A stretch of DNA of 64,000 nt, taken from assembly GCF_029906645.1 (NCBI RefSeq), contig NZ_JARYGZ010000001.1, forward strand, positions 2,476,084 through 2,540,083, read 5' to 3'. The stretch's first letter is position 1; every line of letters starts with the position of its first letter. The notes below the pieces were generated by a model. The model was not told the DNA's origin and did no database searches. It saw only the letters and a program-made list of their open reading frames with translations. Below are positions 9,728 through 18,531 of the stretch, one piece after another. This stretch comes from Sphingomonas oryzagri. GTDB taxonomy: Bacteria > Pseudomonadota > Alphaproteobacteria > Sphingomonadales > Sphingomonadaceae. Position numbers and translations under genes: made by a program.

Positions 9728-10678
9728 TCAGACGGCGTCCTGCCCGGCCGGGGTCGGCGGGGTGGCGGGATTGGCGGCGGGATCGGAAATCTCGTGGCCC
9801 GGTTCGGCCGAGACGCGCACGACGAACTTGCCGGGGATGCGCATGTCGAAATGGACGAAGCCCTTGCCGAGCAGGGCGGCCGCCTGGTCCATGCGATCGA
9901 ACTTGGCGTAGGCGTCGCGCGCCTGCTGATCGCCCTCGGGCAGCGCCAGCGTCTCGCCGGTGTTGAAGCGGATATCCCAGCGGCGATCGCCCACCCAGGT
10001 CGCGCCGACGAACATCGCTTTCAGGCGCGGCGCGGCGTTGAGCAGGTCGGTCAGCTCGGATGCCTGCATATTGGCATCCGGCCCGACGACGATCGGCAGA
10101 TCGGGCATCGCCTGCGGATCGACCGGCTGGAGGATCACGCCGGTCTTGTCGATCAGGTTGAGCTTGCCCTGATACTGCCAGATCGCGGCCGGCTCGCGCT
10201 CGACGATATCGACCAGCAAGGTGTCGGGCAGCCGGCGCGAGACGCGCGCATCCTGCACCCAGCCGAACTGCATCAATTTGTCGCGGATCTCACCGAGATC
10301 GACCAGCGGCATGGCGGTCGATTTCTGGTCGAGCGCCACCGAATAGACCGGCAGGCGATCCATGTGATGGATGCCCTGGATCTCGACGCGCTTCACCTGG
10401 AAGCCCATCAGGCCGACCAGCTCGCCGATCTGGGTGCCGACCATCTGCGGCACCTTGAGCACCAGCAGGCCGACGATCAGCAGCACCACCATGATCGCCG
10501 CGAACAGCCGGCGGCCAAGCTTGCGCAGCGCATCGGGCTGCATCGGGATCGTCGCGAGCGCCTTGCCGGTCGCCTTGCGGGCACGCGCGTTCGCCGCCTG
10601 CGCGCCGCGCCGCGCGACGGTCGGCCCGCGCTGATAGCGCGGCTGGGTGCCACGGCGGATGCGCGCGCGCTCGGTCAT
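9728..10678 (-). CDS. ftsQ: Cell division protein FtsQ
   Basis: The 316-residue protein has a basic cytoplasmic N-terminus, one membrane segment (FAAIMVVLLIVGLLVL, about residues 60-75), a POTRA domain (FQVKRVEIQGI through VSRRLPDTLLVDIVERE) and the FtsQ domain. It is a bitopic scaffold of the divisome. The C-terminal tail is proline-rich. The ATG at 10678 overlaps the ddlB stop as ATGA; a longer reading upstream in this frame runs through ddlB and was rejected. Confidence 0.95.
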   Translation of the reverse strand: MTERARIRRGTQPRYQRGPTVARRGAQAANARARKATGKALATIPMQPDALRKLGRRLFAAIMVVLLIVGLLVLKVPQMVGTQIGELVGLMGFQVKRVEIQGIHHMDRLPVYSVALDQKSTAMPLVDLGEIRDKLMQFGWVQDARVSRRLPDTLLVDIVEREPAAIWQYQGKLNLIDKTGVILQPVDPQAMPDLPIVVGPDANMQASELTDLLNAAPRLKAMFVGATWVGDRRWDIRFNTGETLALPEGDQQARDAYAKFDRMDQAAALLGKGFVHFDMRIPGKFVVRVSAEPGHEISDPAANPATPPTPAGQDAV

Positions 10679-11640
10679 TCGTCTTCGTCCCCCCGGCGTG
10701 CCGCCGCTTCCTTGAGCGCTTCCTCGACGAGCCGCTGCACCAGCGCCTCGTAGCTCATGCCGACATGCTTGGCCTGCTCGGGCACGAGGCTCAAGGGGGT
10801 CATGCCCGGCTGGGTGTTGACCTCCAGTAGATACAGCCCCTCGACGCCCTTTTCGTCGTCCCAGCGGAAGTCCGATCGCGAGCAGCCCTTGCAGCCGAGC
10901 AGCCGGTGCGCTTCCTCCGCCATCGCCAGGCACGCGGCGGCGACATCCTCGGGGATCTCGGCCGGGCAGACATGGGTGGTGATGCCGTCGGTATATTTGT
11001 GCTCGTAATCGTAGAAGCCGCTGTCGATCTTCAGTTCGGTGACGGCCAGCGCTTTGCCGTCCGCCCCGCCGATCACGGCGGTGGTCAGCTCGCGGCCGCG
11101 GATGAAGGGCTCGGCGAGCAGGCGGTCGAAATGCTTCCACGGCCCCTCGGCATCGCGCGCGATCGGGTTGCCGTAATTGCTCTCGTCGCTGACGATCGCG
11201 ACGCCGACCGAGCTGCCCTCATTGACGGGCTTCAGCACATAGGGGCGCGGCAGCGGATCGCCGGCGTAGAGCGTCTCGCTCTCTACGACCTTACCCTGCG
11301 GCATACGGATGCCGTGGGGGACGAGCGCCTGCTTGGTCAGCTCCTTGTCGATAGCGATCACCGAGGTGGTGAGGCCCGAGTGGGTGTAGGGCAGGCCCAT
11401 GATGTCGAGCAGGCCCTGGATCGACCCGTCCTCGCCCGGCGTGCCGTGCAGCGCGTTGAACACCACGTCGGGCGCGGCGAGGCTGAGCTTGGTGGCGATG
11501 TCGCGCTCCATGTCGATCGCGACGACGCGGTGGCCGAGAGCATCAAGCGCGGCAGCGACGCCCCGGCCCGAGGTGAGCGAAACCTCGCGCTCGGCCGACC
11601 AGCCGCCCATGAGGACGGCGACGTGGAGGGGGCGGGTCAT
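10675..11640 (-). CDS. ddlB: D-alanine--D-alanine ligase
   Basis: The 321-residue ATP-grasp enzyme joins two D-Ala for the peptidoglycan stem. Visible motifs are VLMGGWSAEREVSLTSG at the N-terminus, NALHGTPGEDGSIQG, the ATP-binding loop KPVNEGSSVGVAIV, and the metal-binding end YLLEVNTQPGMTPLSLVP. The ATG at 11640 forms an ATGA overlap with the upstream DUF4262 gene rather than with murB directly, an unusual arrangement. The downstream ftsQ is also coupled. Confidence 0.97.
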   Translation of the reverse strand: MTRPLHVAVLMGGWSAEREVSLTSGRGVAAALDALGHRVVAIDMERDIATKLSLAAPDVVFNALHGTPGEDGSIQGLLDIMGLPYTHSGLTTSVIAIDKELTKQALVPHGIRMPQGKVVESETLYAGDPLPRPYVLKPVNEGSSVGVAIVSDESNYGNPIARDAEGPWKHFDRLLAEPFIRGRELTTAVIGGADGKALAVTELKIDSGFYDYEHKYTDGITTHVCPAEIPEDVAAACLAMAEEAHRLLGCKGCSRSDFRWDDEKGVEGLYLLEVNTQPGMTPLSLVPEQAKHVGMSYEALVQRLVEEALKEAAARRGDEDE

Positions 11641-12131
11641 GACAGGCCGGTTTCCGTGGCTAGAGGGGGTTGCGACCAGCGCACTATCTCGGAGCAGCCG
11701 TCGTCCCAAGGGAACAGGCCATCCTGAGCGCCGGGCCAGACGATCTGGAACGCCGCGTCCATTTCCTCGCCTGCCACATGGCGGCGAAACCACATAGCGG
11801 AATTGAAATATTCGCGGGTGATGTTGGCGCGAGGAATCTCAAGCGCCATGCAAACATGCCCCGCGAGCAAGCCGGGAATCTCCAGCCCGTCCTCAAGCCG
11901 AAGGCCCTCGCGGCATTTCCGCATAGTCTCGTTGATGATGAACTTCATCATGTCCATCGGCAGTCCGAAAACGATAATTTCCGGCTGATCGATCGTCTCC
12001 GGAAAACCGACCGAATATGCGAAGGCTGGCGTGTCCTCATTGGCATCGAAGATGTAGTTGATGTGGCAACCATGCTCGCGCACGTTCGCAATGATTTCGC
12101 GCTCGAAATCGGCGGGTTCGGTGCGCGTCAC
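11637..12131 (-). CDS. DUF4262 protein embedded between murB and ddlB
   Basis: The 164-residue protein reads REHGCHINYIFDANE, FAYSVGFPETIDQPE, IIVFGLPMDMMKFIINE and later REYFNSAMWFRRH. This pattern belongs to the DUF4262 family (small cytoplasmic proteins of unknown function). It starts at a GTG (12131) overlapping the murB stop as GTGA and ends in an ATGA overlap with ddlB, so it is locked into the dcw translation chain. Codon use is less GC-rich than its neighbours, which suggests later acquisition. No function is known to me; a role in the envelope would be inferred only from position. Confidence 0.85.
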   Translation of the reverse strand: MTRTEPADFEREIIANVREHGCHINYIFDANEDTPAFAYSVGFPETIDQPEIIVFGLPMDMMKFIINETMRKCREGLRLEDGLEIPGLLAGHVCMALEIPRANITREYFNSAMWFRRHVAGEEMDAAFQIVWPGAQDGLFPWDDGCSEIVRWSQPPLATETGLS

Positions 12132-13030
12132 TTCGCCACACCCACGCGCTGAATCTCCCAATCCAGTTCGATGCCGCTCTGCGCCTTCACCCGCGCGCGT
12201 ACCTCCTCGCCCAGCGCCTCGATGTCTGCCGAGGTGGCGGCGCCGAGGTTGAGCAGGAAGTTGGTATGCTTTTCCGAAACCTGCGCGTCGCCGATCGTGA
12301 GGCCCCGGCAGCCCGCCGCATCGACCAGCTGCCAAGCCTTGTGGCCGTCCGGATTCTTGAAGGTCGAGCCGCCGGTCTTGGAACGGAGCGGCTGCGAGGC
12401 CTCACGCTCGGCGGCGATGCGGTCCATCTCCGCCCCGATCGCGGCCGGTTCGCCGGGATGACCCCGGAAGGTCGCCGAGACGACGATCGCGCCTTCGGGC
12501 AGCTCGGAATGGCGATAGGTGTAGCCGAGATCGGCATTGGCCAGCGTCCGCCGCTCGCCCGACCGCAGCACCACCTCGCACTCGATCAGGATATCCTTCA
12601 CTTCGCGGCCATAGGCGCCGCCGTTCATTCGCACGAAGCCGCCGACCGCACCGGGGATCGAGCGCAGGAACTCGATGCCGGCAATGCCCGCATCGCGCGC
12701 GGTCGAGGAGACGAGGATACCGCTCGCGCCGCCGCCGCAGCGGATCGTGGTCTCGTCCAGCCGTTCGACCTTCGCGAAGGCCTTGCCCAGCCGCACCACC
12801 ACGCCCGGCACGCCGCCGTCGCGCACGATCAGGTTGGAGCCGAGGCCGAGGCCCATCACCGGCGTCGCCGGATCGAGGCGCGCCAGAAAATCGCTCAGAT
12901 CGTCGATGTCCGCCGGCTCGAACAGCCACTCGGCCGCCCCGCCCGCCTTGAACCAGACGAGCGGCGCCAGCGGCGCCTGCTCGGTCAGGCGCCCGCGCAC
13001 GGTCGGCAGAGCGAGCGCCGCCGCGCTCAT
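12128..13030 (-). CDS. murB: UDP-N-acetylenolpyruvoylglucosamine reductase
   Basis: The 300-residue FAD enzyme reduces UDP-GlcNAc-enolpyruvate to UDP-MurNAc with NADPH. FAD-binding signatures are GLGSNLIVRDGG, FLRSIPGAVGGFVRMNGGAYG and the catalytic-Ser region KTGGSTFKNP. The C-terminal part has the EKHTNFLLNLG motif. The ATG at 13030 overlaps the stop of the small upstream ORF (ATGA); a longer ORF start 12 codons upstream lies inside that gene and was rejected. Confidence 0.97.
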   Translation of the reverse strand: MSAAALALPTVRGRLTEQAPLAPLVWFKAGGAAEWLFEPADIDDLSDFLARLDPATPVMGLGLGSNLIVRDGGVPGVVVRLGKAFAKVERLDETTIRCGGGASGILVSSTARDAGIAGIEFLRSIPGAVGGFVRMNGGAYGREVKDILIECEVVLRSGERRTLANADLGYTYRHSELPEGAIVVSATFRGHPGEPAAIGAEMDRIAAEREASQPLRSKTGGSTFKNPDGHKAWQLVDAAGCRGLTIGDAQVSEKHTNFLLNLGAATSADIEALGEEVRARVKAQSGIELDWEIQRVGVAK

Positions 13031-13230
13031 GCCTTGGGGCTCCACAAGGCGATCCAGCTTTCCCACGCCTTCACGCCGGACATGCCGGCATCGTGCGCCG
13101 CCTTCTGGAAGGCGATGCCGTCCTGCCCGGCCTTCATCGCCGTCTGCATCAGGTCGAGCTGGCGCTGCTGGAAGCGCAGCACCTCTTCCTGAAAGGCGAT
13201 GAAGCCCATGAAGGGGTGGCGTTCGCTCAC
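13027..13230 (-). CDS. 67-residue unknown protein between murC and murB
   Basis: A GTG at 13230 with a GTGAGGG-type Shine-Dalgarno opens a 67-residue ORF whose stop overlaps the murB ATG (ATGA). The product is mainly helical: HPFMGFIAFQEEVLRFQQRQ, then a segment like LDLMQTAMKAGQDGIAFQKA, ending KAWESWIALWSPKA. It has no cysteine, signal peptide or membrane segment. An ATG at 13209 is the alternative start. It is probably expressed because of the coupled overlap and GC-rich third positions. No family is recognised. Confidence 0.6.
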   Translation of the reverse strand: MSERHPFMGFIAFQEEVLRFQQRQLDLMQTAMKAGQDGIAFQKAAHDAGMSGVKAWESWIALWSPKA

Positions 13231-13251
13231 CGCGCCCTCACCACGAATGCA

Positions 13252-13335
13252 CCGTTCGCACTGAGCCTGTCGAAGTGCGTGCCCCAAGCGGTTGCGCTTG
13301 CAGCACGTCCTTCGACTTCGCTCAGGACGAACGGG
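13252..13335. repeat. Sphingomonad-type palindromic repeat pair
   Basis: Two inverted copies of a ~30-bp element (13252-13281 and 13302-13335) with the core CTGAGC..GTCGAAG. The same core recurs at 14802-14824 and 20991-21077. This family of extragenic palindromes is common in sphingomonad genomes. It sits between murC and the 67-residue ORF. Confidence 0.75.
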
Positions 13336-13348
13336 GCGAGCGCGTTGG

Positions 13349-14776
13349 TCACTCGGCCGGCTCCGTCACCTTGGCGCGCTCCGCCTCGATGGCAGTCGCA
13401 AGCCCGGCGGCCCACTTCGTGATGTCGCCCGCGCCGAGACAGATCACCATGTCCTTGGGCTTGAGCACGCCCGCCAGCTCCTTCGCCAGCGCGTCGGCGC
13501 CGGCGATCTCGTTGGCCGAGCGGTGGCCGCGCATCCTGAGGCCCGCGACCAAAGCGGCGGCGTCGACACCCTCGATCGGCTGCTCGCCCGCCGCATAGAC
13601 GGGGGCGACATACACCATGTCGGCATCGTTGAAGGCGCCCTGGAACTCCTCCATCAGATCGCGCAGGCGGGTGAAGCGGTGCGGCTGTGCCACGGCGACG
13701 ACACGGCCCTCCGCCCCTTCCCGCGCGGCGGAAAGCACCGCGCGGATCTCGACCGGGTGGTGGCCGTAATCGTCGATGATCGTCGCACCGCCCGTCTCGC
13801 CGACCTTGGTGAAGCGCCGCTTGACGCCGCCGAACTTGGCGAAGCCCGTGCGGATCACCTCGTCCTTCACGCCCAGCTCCAGCGCCACGCCGATCGCGGC
13901 GAGCGCGTTGGAGACATTGTGGCGGCCGGGCATCGGCAGCTCGATTCCCTCGATCGATCGGCTGGTGCCGTCGCGGTGGCGGATGATCGTCTCGAAGCGG
14001 TTGCCGCCGGGGATCGGGGTGACGTTGACGCCGCGCACGTCGGCCTGCGCGCTGAACCCGTAGGTGACGACGCGGCGATCGCGCACGCGCGGGATGATCT
14101 TCTGCACCTCGGGATGATCGAGGCAGAGCAAAGCCGCGCCGTAGAAGGGCACGTTCTCGACGAACTCGACGAAGGCGTCCTTCACCGCATCGAACGAGCC
14201 ATAATGGTCGAGATGCTCGGGATCGATGTTGGTGACGATGGCGTAGGTGCCGTCGAGGCGCAGGAAGCTGCCGTCGCTCTCGTCGGCCTCCACCACCATC
14301 CAGTCGCTGGCACCAAGGCGGGCGTTGGAGCCGTAGCTGTTGATGATACCGCCGTTGATCACGGTCGGGTCCACCCCACCGGCATCGAGCAGCGCCGCGA
14401 CCATCGAGGTGGTGGTGGTCTTGCCGTGGGTGCCCGCCACCGCGACGGTGGACTTCAGGCGCATCAGTTCGGCCAGCATCTCGGCGCGGCGGACGACGGG
14501 GATGCGCTCTTCCAGCGCGCGCTCGACCTCGGGGTTGCCGCGCTTGATCGCGGTGGAGGTGACGACCACCGCCGCGTCGCCGAGATTGGCGGCGTCATGC
14601 CCGATCATCACCTTGATGCCGCGCTTGCGCAGGCCCTCGATCACATAGCCTTCGACCACGTCCGAACCCTGCACGGTGTAGCCGAGATTGTGCATCACCT
14701 CGGCGATGCCCGACATGCCGATGCCGCCGATGCCGATGAAATGGATGGTGCCGATGTCGGTGGCGACCCCTTTCAT
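13349..14776 (-). CDS. murC: UDP-N-acetylmuramate--L-alanine ligase
   Basis: The 475-residue Mur ligase adds L-Ala to UDP-MurNAc. The N-terminal Rossmann motif [15 protein letters not shown] is diagnostic for MurC. The ATP loop is [11 protein letters not shown], followed by [12 protein letters not shown] and the [10 protein letters not shown] motif in the C-terminal domain. The ATG at 14776 follows GGAGG by a few bases, but start codon and Shine-Dalgarno lie in or next to a perfect 14-bp inverted repeat (14766-14799). A longer reading upstream passes through a palindromic repeat and was rejected. Confidence 0.97.
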   Translation of the reverse strand: MKGVATDIGTIHFIGIGGIGMSGIAEVMHNLGYTVQGSDVVEGYVIEGLRKRGIKVMIGHDAANLGDAAVVVTSTAIKRGNPEVERALEERIPVVRRAEMLAELMRLKSTVAVAGTHGKTTTTSMVAALLDAGGVDPTVINGGIINSYGSNARLGASDWMVVEADESDGSFLRLDGTYAIVTNIDPEHLDHYGSFDAVKDAFVEFVENVPFYGAALLCLDHPEVQKIIPRVRDRRVVTYGFSAQADVRGVNVTPIPGGNRFETIIRHRDGTSRSIEGIELPMPGRHNVSNALAAIGVALELGVKDEVIRTGFAKFGGVKRRFTKVGETGGATIIDDYGHHPVEIRAVLSAAREGAEGRVVAVAQPHRFTRLRDLMEEFQGAFNDADMVYVAPVYAAGEQPIEGVDAAALVAGLRMRGHRSANEIAGADALAKELAGVLKPKDMVICLGAGDITKWAAGLATAIEAERAKVTEPAE

Positions 14777-14799
14777 CGGACGCCTCCGATGAAAGGGGT
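14766..14799 (-). promoter_or_regulatory. Perfect hairpin covering the murC start codon
   Basis: Arms 14766-14779 and 14786-14799 are exact 14-bp inverted repeats around a 6-nt loop. In the minus-strand mRNA the 3' arm contains the murC AUG (14776-14774), and the GGAGG Shine-Dalgarno spans the end of the 5' arm and the loop. Folding would hide the ribosome binding site unless ribosomes finishing murG, or another factor, open it. A regulatory role is inferred. Confidence 0.5.
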
Positions 14800-14801
14800 A
14801 G

Positions 14802-14824
14802 CCTGTCCTGAGCTTGTCGAAGGG
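14802..14824. repeat. Single palindromic-repeat half between murG and murC
   Basis: The stretch CCTGTCCTGAGCTTGTCGAA is one degenerate half of the repeat family seen at 13252-13335 and 20991-21077. It fills most of the 52-bp gap between the murG stop and murC start and abuts the murC hairpin. Confidence 0.6.
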
Positions 14825-14828
14825 CCCT

Positions 14829-15962
14829 TCACGCGAGTGCTTCCTTGAATGTTGCGGCCGGCCCGACGGGGGCCGGGGTGGGGCCGGCGAGGCTCTCGAC
14901 CAGATCGGCGAGCGCCTGCGTGGCATGGGGGTAGCCCGCATCGCGGGCGCGGGCGGCAGCGGTGGCGAGAGCGCCGGGCTCCATGGCCATCTTCTGCATC
15001 TGCTTGGCGAGCTGCTGCGGAGTGAACTTCGATTGCGGGATCGAGGTGGCGCCGCCGGTCGCCGCCATCTCGCGGGCGTTGGCGGTCTGGTGGTCGTCCA
15101 TCGCGCTCGGCAACGGCACGAGGATGGCGGGGCGACCGGCGGCGGTCAGCTCGGCGATGGTGGACGCGCCGGAACGGCCGACGAACAGGTGGCTCCAGCC
15201 CAGCCGCTCGGGCAGATCGCCGAGATAGGTGGCGAGGTCGGCCGGGATGTCGAGCTCGGCGTAGCGGGCACGGACCTTGTCGATATCCTCCGGACGGCAC
15301 TGCTGCGTCACCTGCAACCGCTGGCGCAGCGCGATCGGCAGCAGGCCCAACGCATCCGGCACCACGGTCGAGAGGACCGAAGCCCCCTGCGATCCGCCGG
15401 TGACGAGCAGGCGGAAGACGCCCTCCTCGGTGAGCGGGGGATAGGGCTGGTCGCGCAGCGCGAGGATCTCGGCGCGGACGGGGTTGCCGACGATCACCGG
15501 CTCGACGCTCTTCGGCACGCGATCGACCTGGTGATAGGCGGTCGCCAGCACCTTCACCCAGCGCGCGAGCAGGCGGTTGACGCGACCGAGCACGGCATTC
15601 TGTTCGTGCAGCGCCGTCGGCACCTTCTCGCCCAGCGCGGCCAGCAAAGTGGGAAGCGCCGGATAGCCGCCGAACCCGACCACCACCGACGGCTCGAACT
15701 GCCGGATCAGCGCCTTGGCCGCCTTGCGCCCCGCCATGATGCCCCGCGAGGCCGTGATCCAGCTGAACAGGCCGCCGCCCAGCCGCCCGGCCGGCAGCAC
15801 ATGCACGTCGACGCCCTTGAAGATGCCCGGGATGCGCGCGCCGCGATCGTCCGTCACCAGCACGACCCTGTGGCCGCGCTTCATCAGTTCCTCGGCCAGC
15901 GCGTGGGCCGGGATCATGTGGCCGCCGGTGCCGCCGGCGGCGAGAAGGAAGGTGCGCTTCAC
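14829..15962 (-). CDS. murG: UDP-GlcNAc:lipid I N-acetylglucosaminyltransferase
   Basis: The 377-residue GT28 glycosyltransferase makes lipid II on the inner face of the membrane. It begins [20 protein letters not shown], the glycine-rich loop of MurG, and has [27 protein letters not shown] and [19 protein letters not shown] for nucleotide-sugar binding. The start is a GTG at 15962 overlapping the ftsW stop as GTGA. Confidence 0.97.
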   Translation of the reverse strand: MKRTFLLAAGGTGGHMIPAHALAEELMKRGHRVVLVTDDRGARIPGIFKGVDVHVLPAGRLGGGLFSWITASRGIMAGRKAAKALIRQFEPSVVVGFGGYPALPTLLAALGEKVPTALHEQNAVLGRVNRLLARWVKVLATAYHQVDRVPKSVEPVIVGNPVRAEILALRDQPYPPLTEEGVFRLLVTGGSQGASVLSTVVPDALGLLPIALRQRLQVTQQCRPEDIDKVRARYAELDIPADLATYLGDLPERLGWSHLFVGRSGASTIAELTAAGRPAILVPLPSAMDDHQTANAREMAATGGATSIPQSKFTPQQLAKQMQKMAMEPGALATAAARARDAGYPHATQALADLVESLAGPTPAPVGPAATFKEALA

Positions 15963-17170
15963 CGGGCCTTGTTCCAGGTCACGACATAGGGGGACCGGGT
16001 GAGATACGGGTTCCGGCGCGTAAAGGCCAGCAGCAAGCCGAAGCCCATCGAAAGCGCGATCATCGACGATCCGCCGTAGGAGATGAACGGCAGGGTCATG
16101 CCCTTTGACGGCGCCAGCTGCACGTTCACCGCCATGTTGATGATCGCCTGCGCGCCGAATTGCGTGGCGAGGCCGGCGGCGGCGAGCAGGATGAACTGGT
16201 CCTCCTCGTCGAGCAATTTCACGAACACGCGCACCATGATCGCGGCGTAGAGCGCGGCGATGGCGATGCAGGCGATCAGGCCGAATTCCTCACCGATCAC
16301 CGAGAAGATATAGTCGGTATGCGGCTCGGGCAGCTTGAACTTCATCGTCCCCGCCCCCGGCCCGGTGCCGAAGAAGCCGCCGTGCAGCAGCGTGCGGCGA
16401 GCCGAATCCACCTGATAGGTGTCGCCGGTCTGGAACAGGAAGTTGTCGATGCGCAGATGCGCGACCGGGTAGAAGAGATACGCCAGCACCACCACCGCCA
16501 CGCCCGATCCGGCGAGGATGGCGAGGCCCTTCATCGGCGCGCCGGAGAGGGTCAGCAGCGCCGTCCACAGCAGCAGGAACATCACCGTCTGGCCGAAGTC
16601 CGGCTGCTTCATCAGGCAGGCGGCGATCAGGCCGGTCACGACGAGGCTGATCGGCACCACGGGCAGCGAGCGGTCATGCTGCTTGAGCGAGAACAGCCAC
16701 GCCATCGCCACCACGTAGAGCGGCTTCAGGAATTCGGAGGGCTGCAGCTGCGCCGCGCCCGTGCCGATCCAGCGCCGTGCGCCGTTGACCTGGTGGCCGA
16801 GCACCGGGGTCAGCACCAGCAGCAGGACGAACACCGCCGCACCCACGAGGCAAAGCCGCCGTGCCATCGGTTTCGGGAACATCGAGGTCACGAACATCAC
16901 CGGGATGCCGATCCCCAGCCACATCACCTGCTTGTAGAAATAATAAAGCGGCGGGAACTGCACCGCACCGTCCGAATAGCGCACGCCTGCGGCCGGCGAG
17001 GCGGCGGCGACGGCGATCAGGCCGATACCGATCAGCACCGTCACCAGCGCGAGCAGGACGAGATCGATCTCCCAGAACCAGCGGCCGAGCGCCGAGCGGT
17101 CCGCGCGGCCGAGCCGCGGCGGCTTGCCCCGGCGGAAGCGTCCACGGCGCGGAACGGCGTCCATCTTCAT
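15959..17170 (-). CDS. ftsW: SEDS glycosyltransferase FtsW
   Basis: The 403-residue polytopic protein polymerises septal peptidoglycan with FtsI. It has about ten membrane segments, preceded by a basic N-terminus. SEDS signatures include GARRWIGTGAAQLQPSEFLK, the loop HGGFFGTGPG, PEPHTDYIFSVIGEEFG and FISYGGSSMIALS. The ATG at 17170 forms ATGA with the murD stop. Confidence 0.96.
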   Translation of the reverse strand: MKMDAVPRRGRFRRGKPPRLGRADRSALGRWFWEIDLVLLALVTVLIGIGLIAVAAASPAAGVRYSDGAVQFPPLYYFYKQVMWLGIGIPVMFVTSMFPKPMARRLCLVGAAVFVLLLVLTPVLGHQVNGARRWIGTGAAQLQPSEFLKPLYVVAMAWLFSLKQHDRSLPVVPISLVVTGLIAACLMKQPDFGQTVMFLLLWTALLTLSGAPMKGLAILAGSGVAVVVLAYLFYPVAHLRIDNFLFQTGDTYQVDSARRTLLHGGFFGTGPGAGTMKFKLPEPHTDYIFSVIGEEFGLIACIAIAALYAAIMVRVFVKLLDEEDQFILLAAAGLATQFGAQAIINMAVNVQLAPSKGMTLPFISYGGSSMIALSMGFGLLLAFTRRNPYLTRSPYVVTWNKAR

Positions 17171-18531
17171 GCCTCGCTCCCCAGCATAGACACCGCCGCG
17201 CGGAAGGCATCGCCGCGCGCCTCGTAATCCCGGAACTGGTCGTAGGAGGCGCAGGCGGGCGAGAGCAGCACCACCTCGCCCGGCCGCGCGATCTGGGCGG
17301 CCTGCTTCACCGCAGCGTTCAGCGTGCCGACGTTGCGCGCATGGATGCCGGATTCGAGCAGGATGCGCTCGAACAGCTCCGCCGCCTCGCCGATCGTCCA
17401 GGCGGAGACGACATGGCCATAGAAGGGCTTGCAGGCATCGAGATCGTCGGTCTTGCGCTTGCCGCCGAGGATCCAGTGGATGCGCGGATAGGCGCCGAGC
17501 GCTGGCGCGGTGGAGGTGGCGTTGGTCGCCTTGCTGTCGTTGACGTACAGCACGCCGTCGATCTCGGCCACGCGCTGCATCCGGTGCGGGAGACCGGGGT
17601 AGGTGAGCAGAGCCTCGTCGATCTTGTCACGAGAGATACCAAGAAGTTCGGTCGCAGCCAGCGCGACCACCGCATTTTGAGCGTTGTGAGGCCCAGCCAA
17701 AGAGGGGCCAACCTTGGGTGCGCCGATCGCTTGCGAGACGGCGAGCACCTCGCCTCCTTCGTAGGTAGGGTCGAACTTCCTCTTGGGCTCGCGATCTGCC
17801 GAGAGTCGGGCAGCAATCTTAAGCGAGGGGTCGTCATCGATGGCAATTACGGCGGCACCGGAATGCTGCATCGCGAACAGCCGCTCTTTGGATGCCGCAT
17901 AGGCCTCGAACCCGTCATAGCGATCGAGATGGTCCGGCGTGATGTTGGTCAGCACCGCGACGTCGGCGTCGAGGGTGAAGGTCAGGTCGATCTGGAAGCT
18001 CGACAGCTCCAGTACGTAGACGCCGCCTGCCGGCAGCGGCTCCTGCCCGAGGATCGGCAGGCCGATATTGCCGCCGAGCGTCGTCGGCACGCCCGCCGTC
18101 TGAAGGATATGGTGGATCAGCGCGGTAGTGGTCGACTTGCCGTTGGTGCCGGTGATCGCGACGACCTTGTGCTCCGGCAGCGACGCGCGCGCCTGCGCGA
18201 ACAGCTCGATATCGCCGATGACCGGCACGCCCGCCGCCTTGGCGCGAGCCGCGATCGGGTGCGTGTTGAGCGGCACGCCCGGCGAGACGACGATGCCGTC
18301 ATAGCCGGCGAGATCGATGACCAAGGGGTCGGCGAGTCCCAAGGTAACACTGTCGAGGGATCGGGAGAGGGCTTGCACCTCATCCACGAGCGCCTCCCGC
18401 TTCGCCTCATCCAAATCCCACGCGGTCACACTCGCGCCACTTGCGATAAGCGCGCGCGCAGTCGCCAGCCCCGAGCGCGCGAGGCCCAGCACCGCGTAGC
18501 GTTTCCCGGCAAAGACGGGGGAGACGATCAC
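17167..18531 (-). CDS. murD: UDP-N-acetylmuramoylalanine--D-glutamate ligase
   Basis: The 454-residue Mur ligase adds D-Glu. It has the N-terminal [15 protein letters not shown], the ATP loop [39 protein letters not shown] and the C-terminal [20 protein letters not shown]. It starts at a GTG (18531) in a GTGA overlap with mraY. Two internal patches, about 17630-17860 and 18310-18450, use visibly less GC-rich codons than the rest of the gene while the protein motifs stay intact. Confidence 0.96.
   Translation of the reverse strand: MIVSPVFAGKRYAVLGLARSGLATARALIASGASVTAWDLDEAKREALVDEVQALSRSLDSVTLGLADPLVIDLAGYDGIVVSPGVPLNTHPIAARAKAAGVPVIGDIELFAQARASLPEHKVVAITGTNGKSTTTALIHHILQTAGVPTTLGGNIGLPILGQEPLPAGGVYVLELSSFQIDLTFTLDADVAVLTNITPDHLDRYDGFEAYAASKERLFAMQHSGAAVIAIDDDPSLKIAARLSADREPKRKFDPTYEGGEVLAVSQAIGAPKVGPSLAGPHNAQNAVVALAATELLGISRDKIDEALLTYPGLPHRMQRVAEIDGVLYVNDSKATNATSTAPALGAYPRIHWILGGKRKTDDLDACKPFYGHVVSAWTIGEAAELFERILLESGIHARNVGTLNAAVKQAAQIARPGEVVLLSPACASYDQFRDYEARGDAFRAAVSMLGSEA

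Noticed and set aside
12132-12335. A longer start for the DUF4262 gene
   Set aside because: The extension lies inside murB and is Arg/Gly-rich. The GTG at 12131 overlaps the murB stop exactly.
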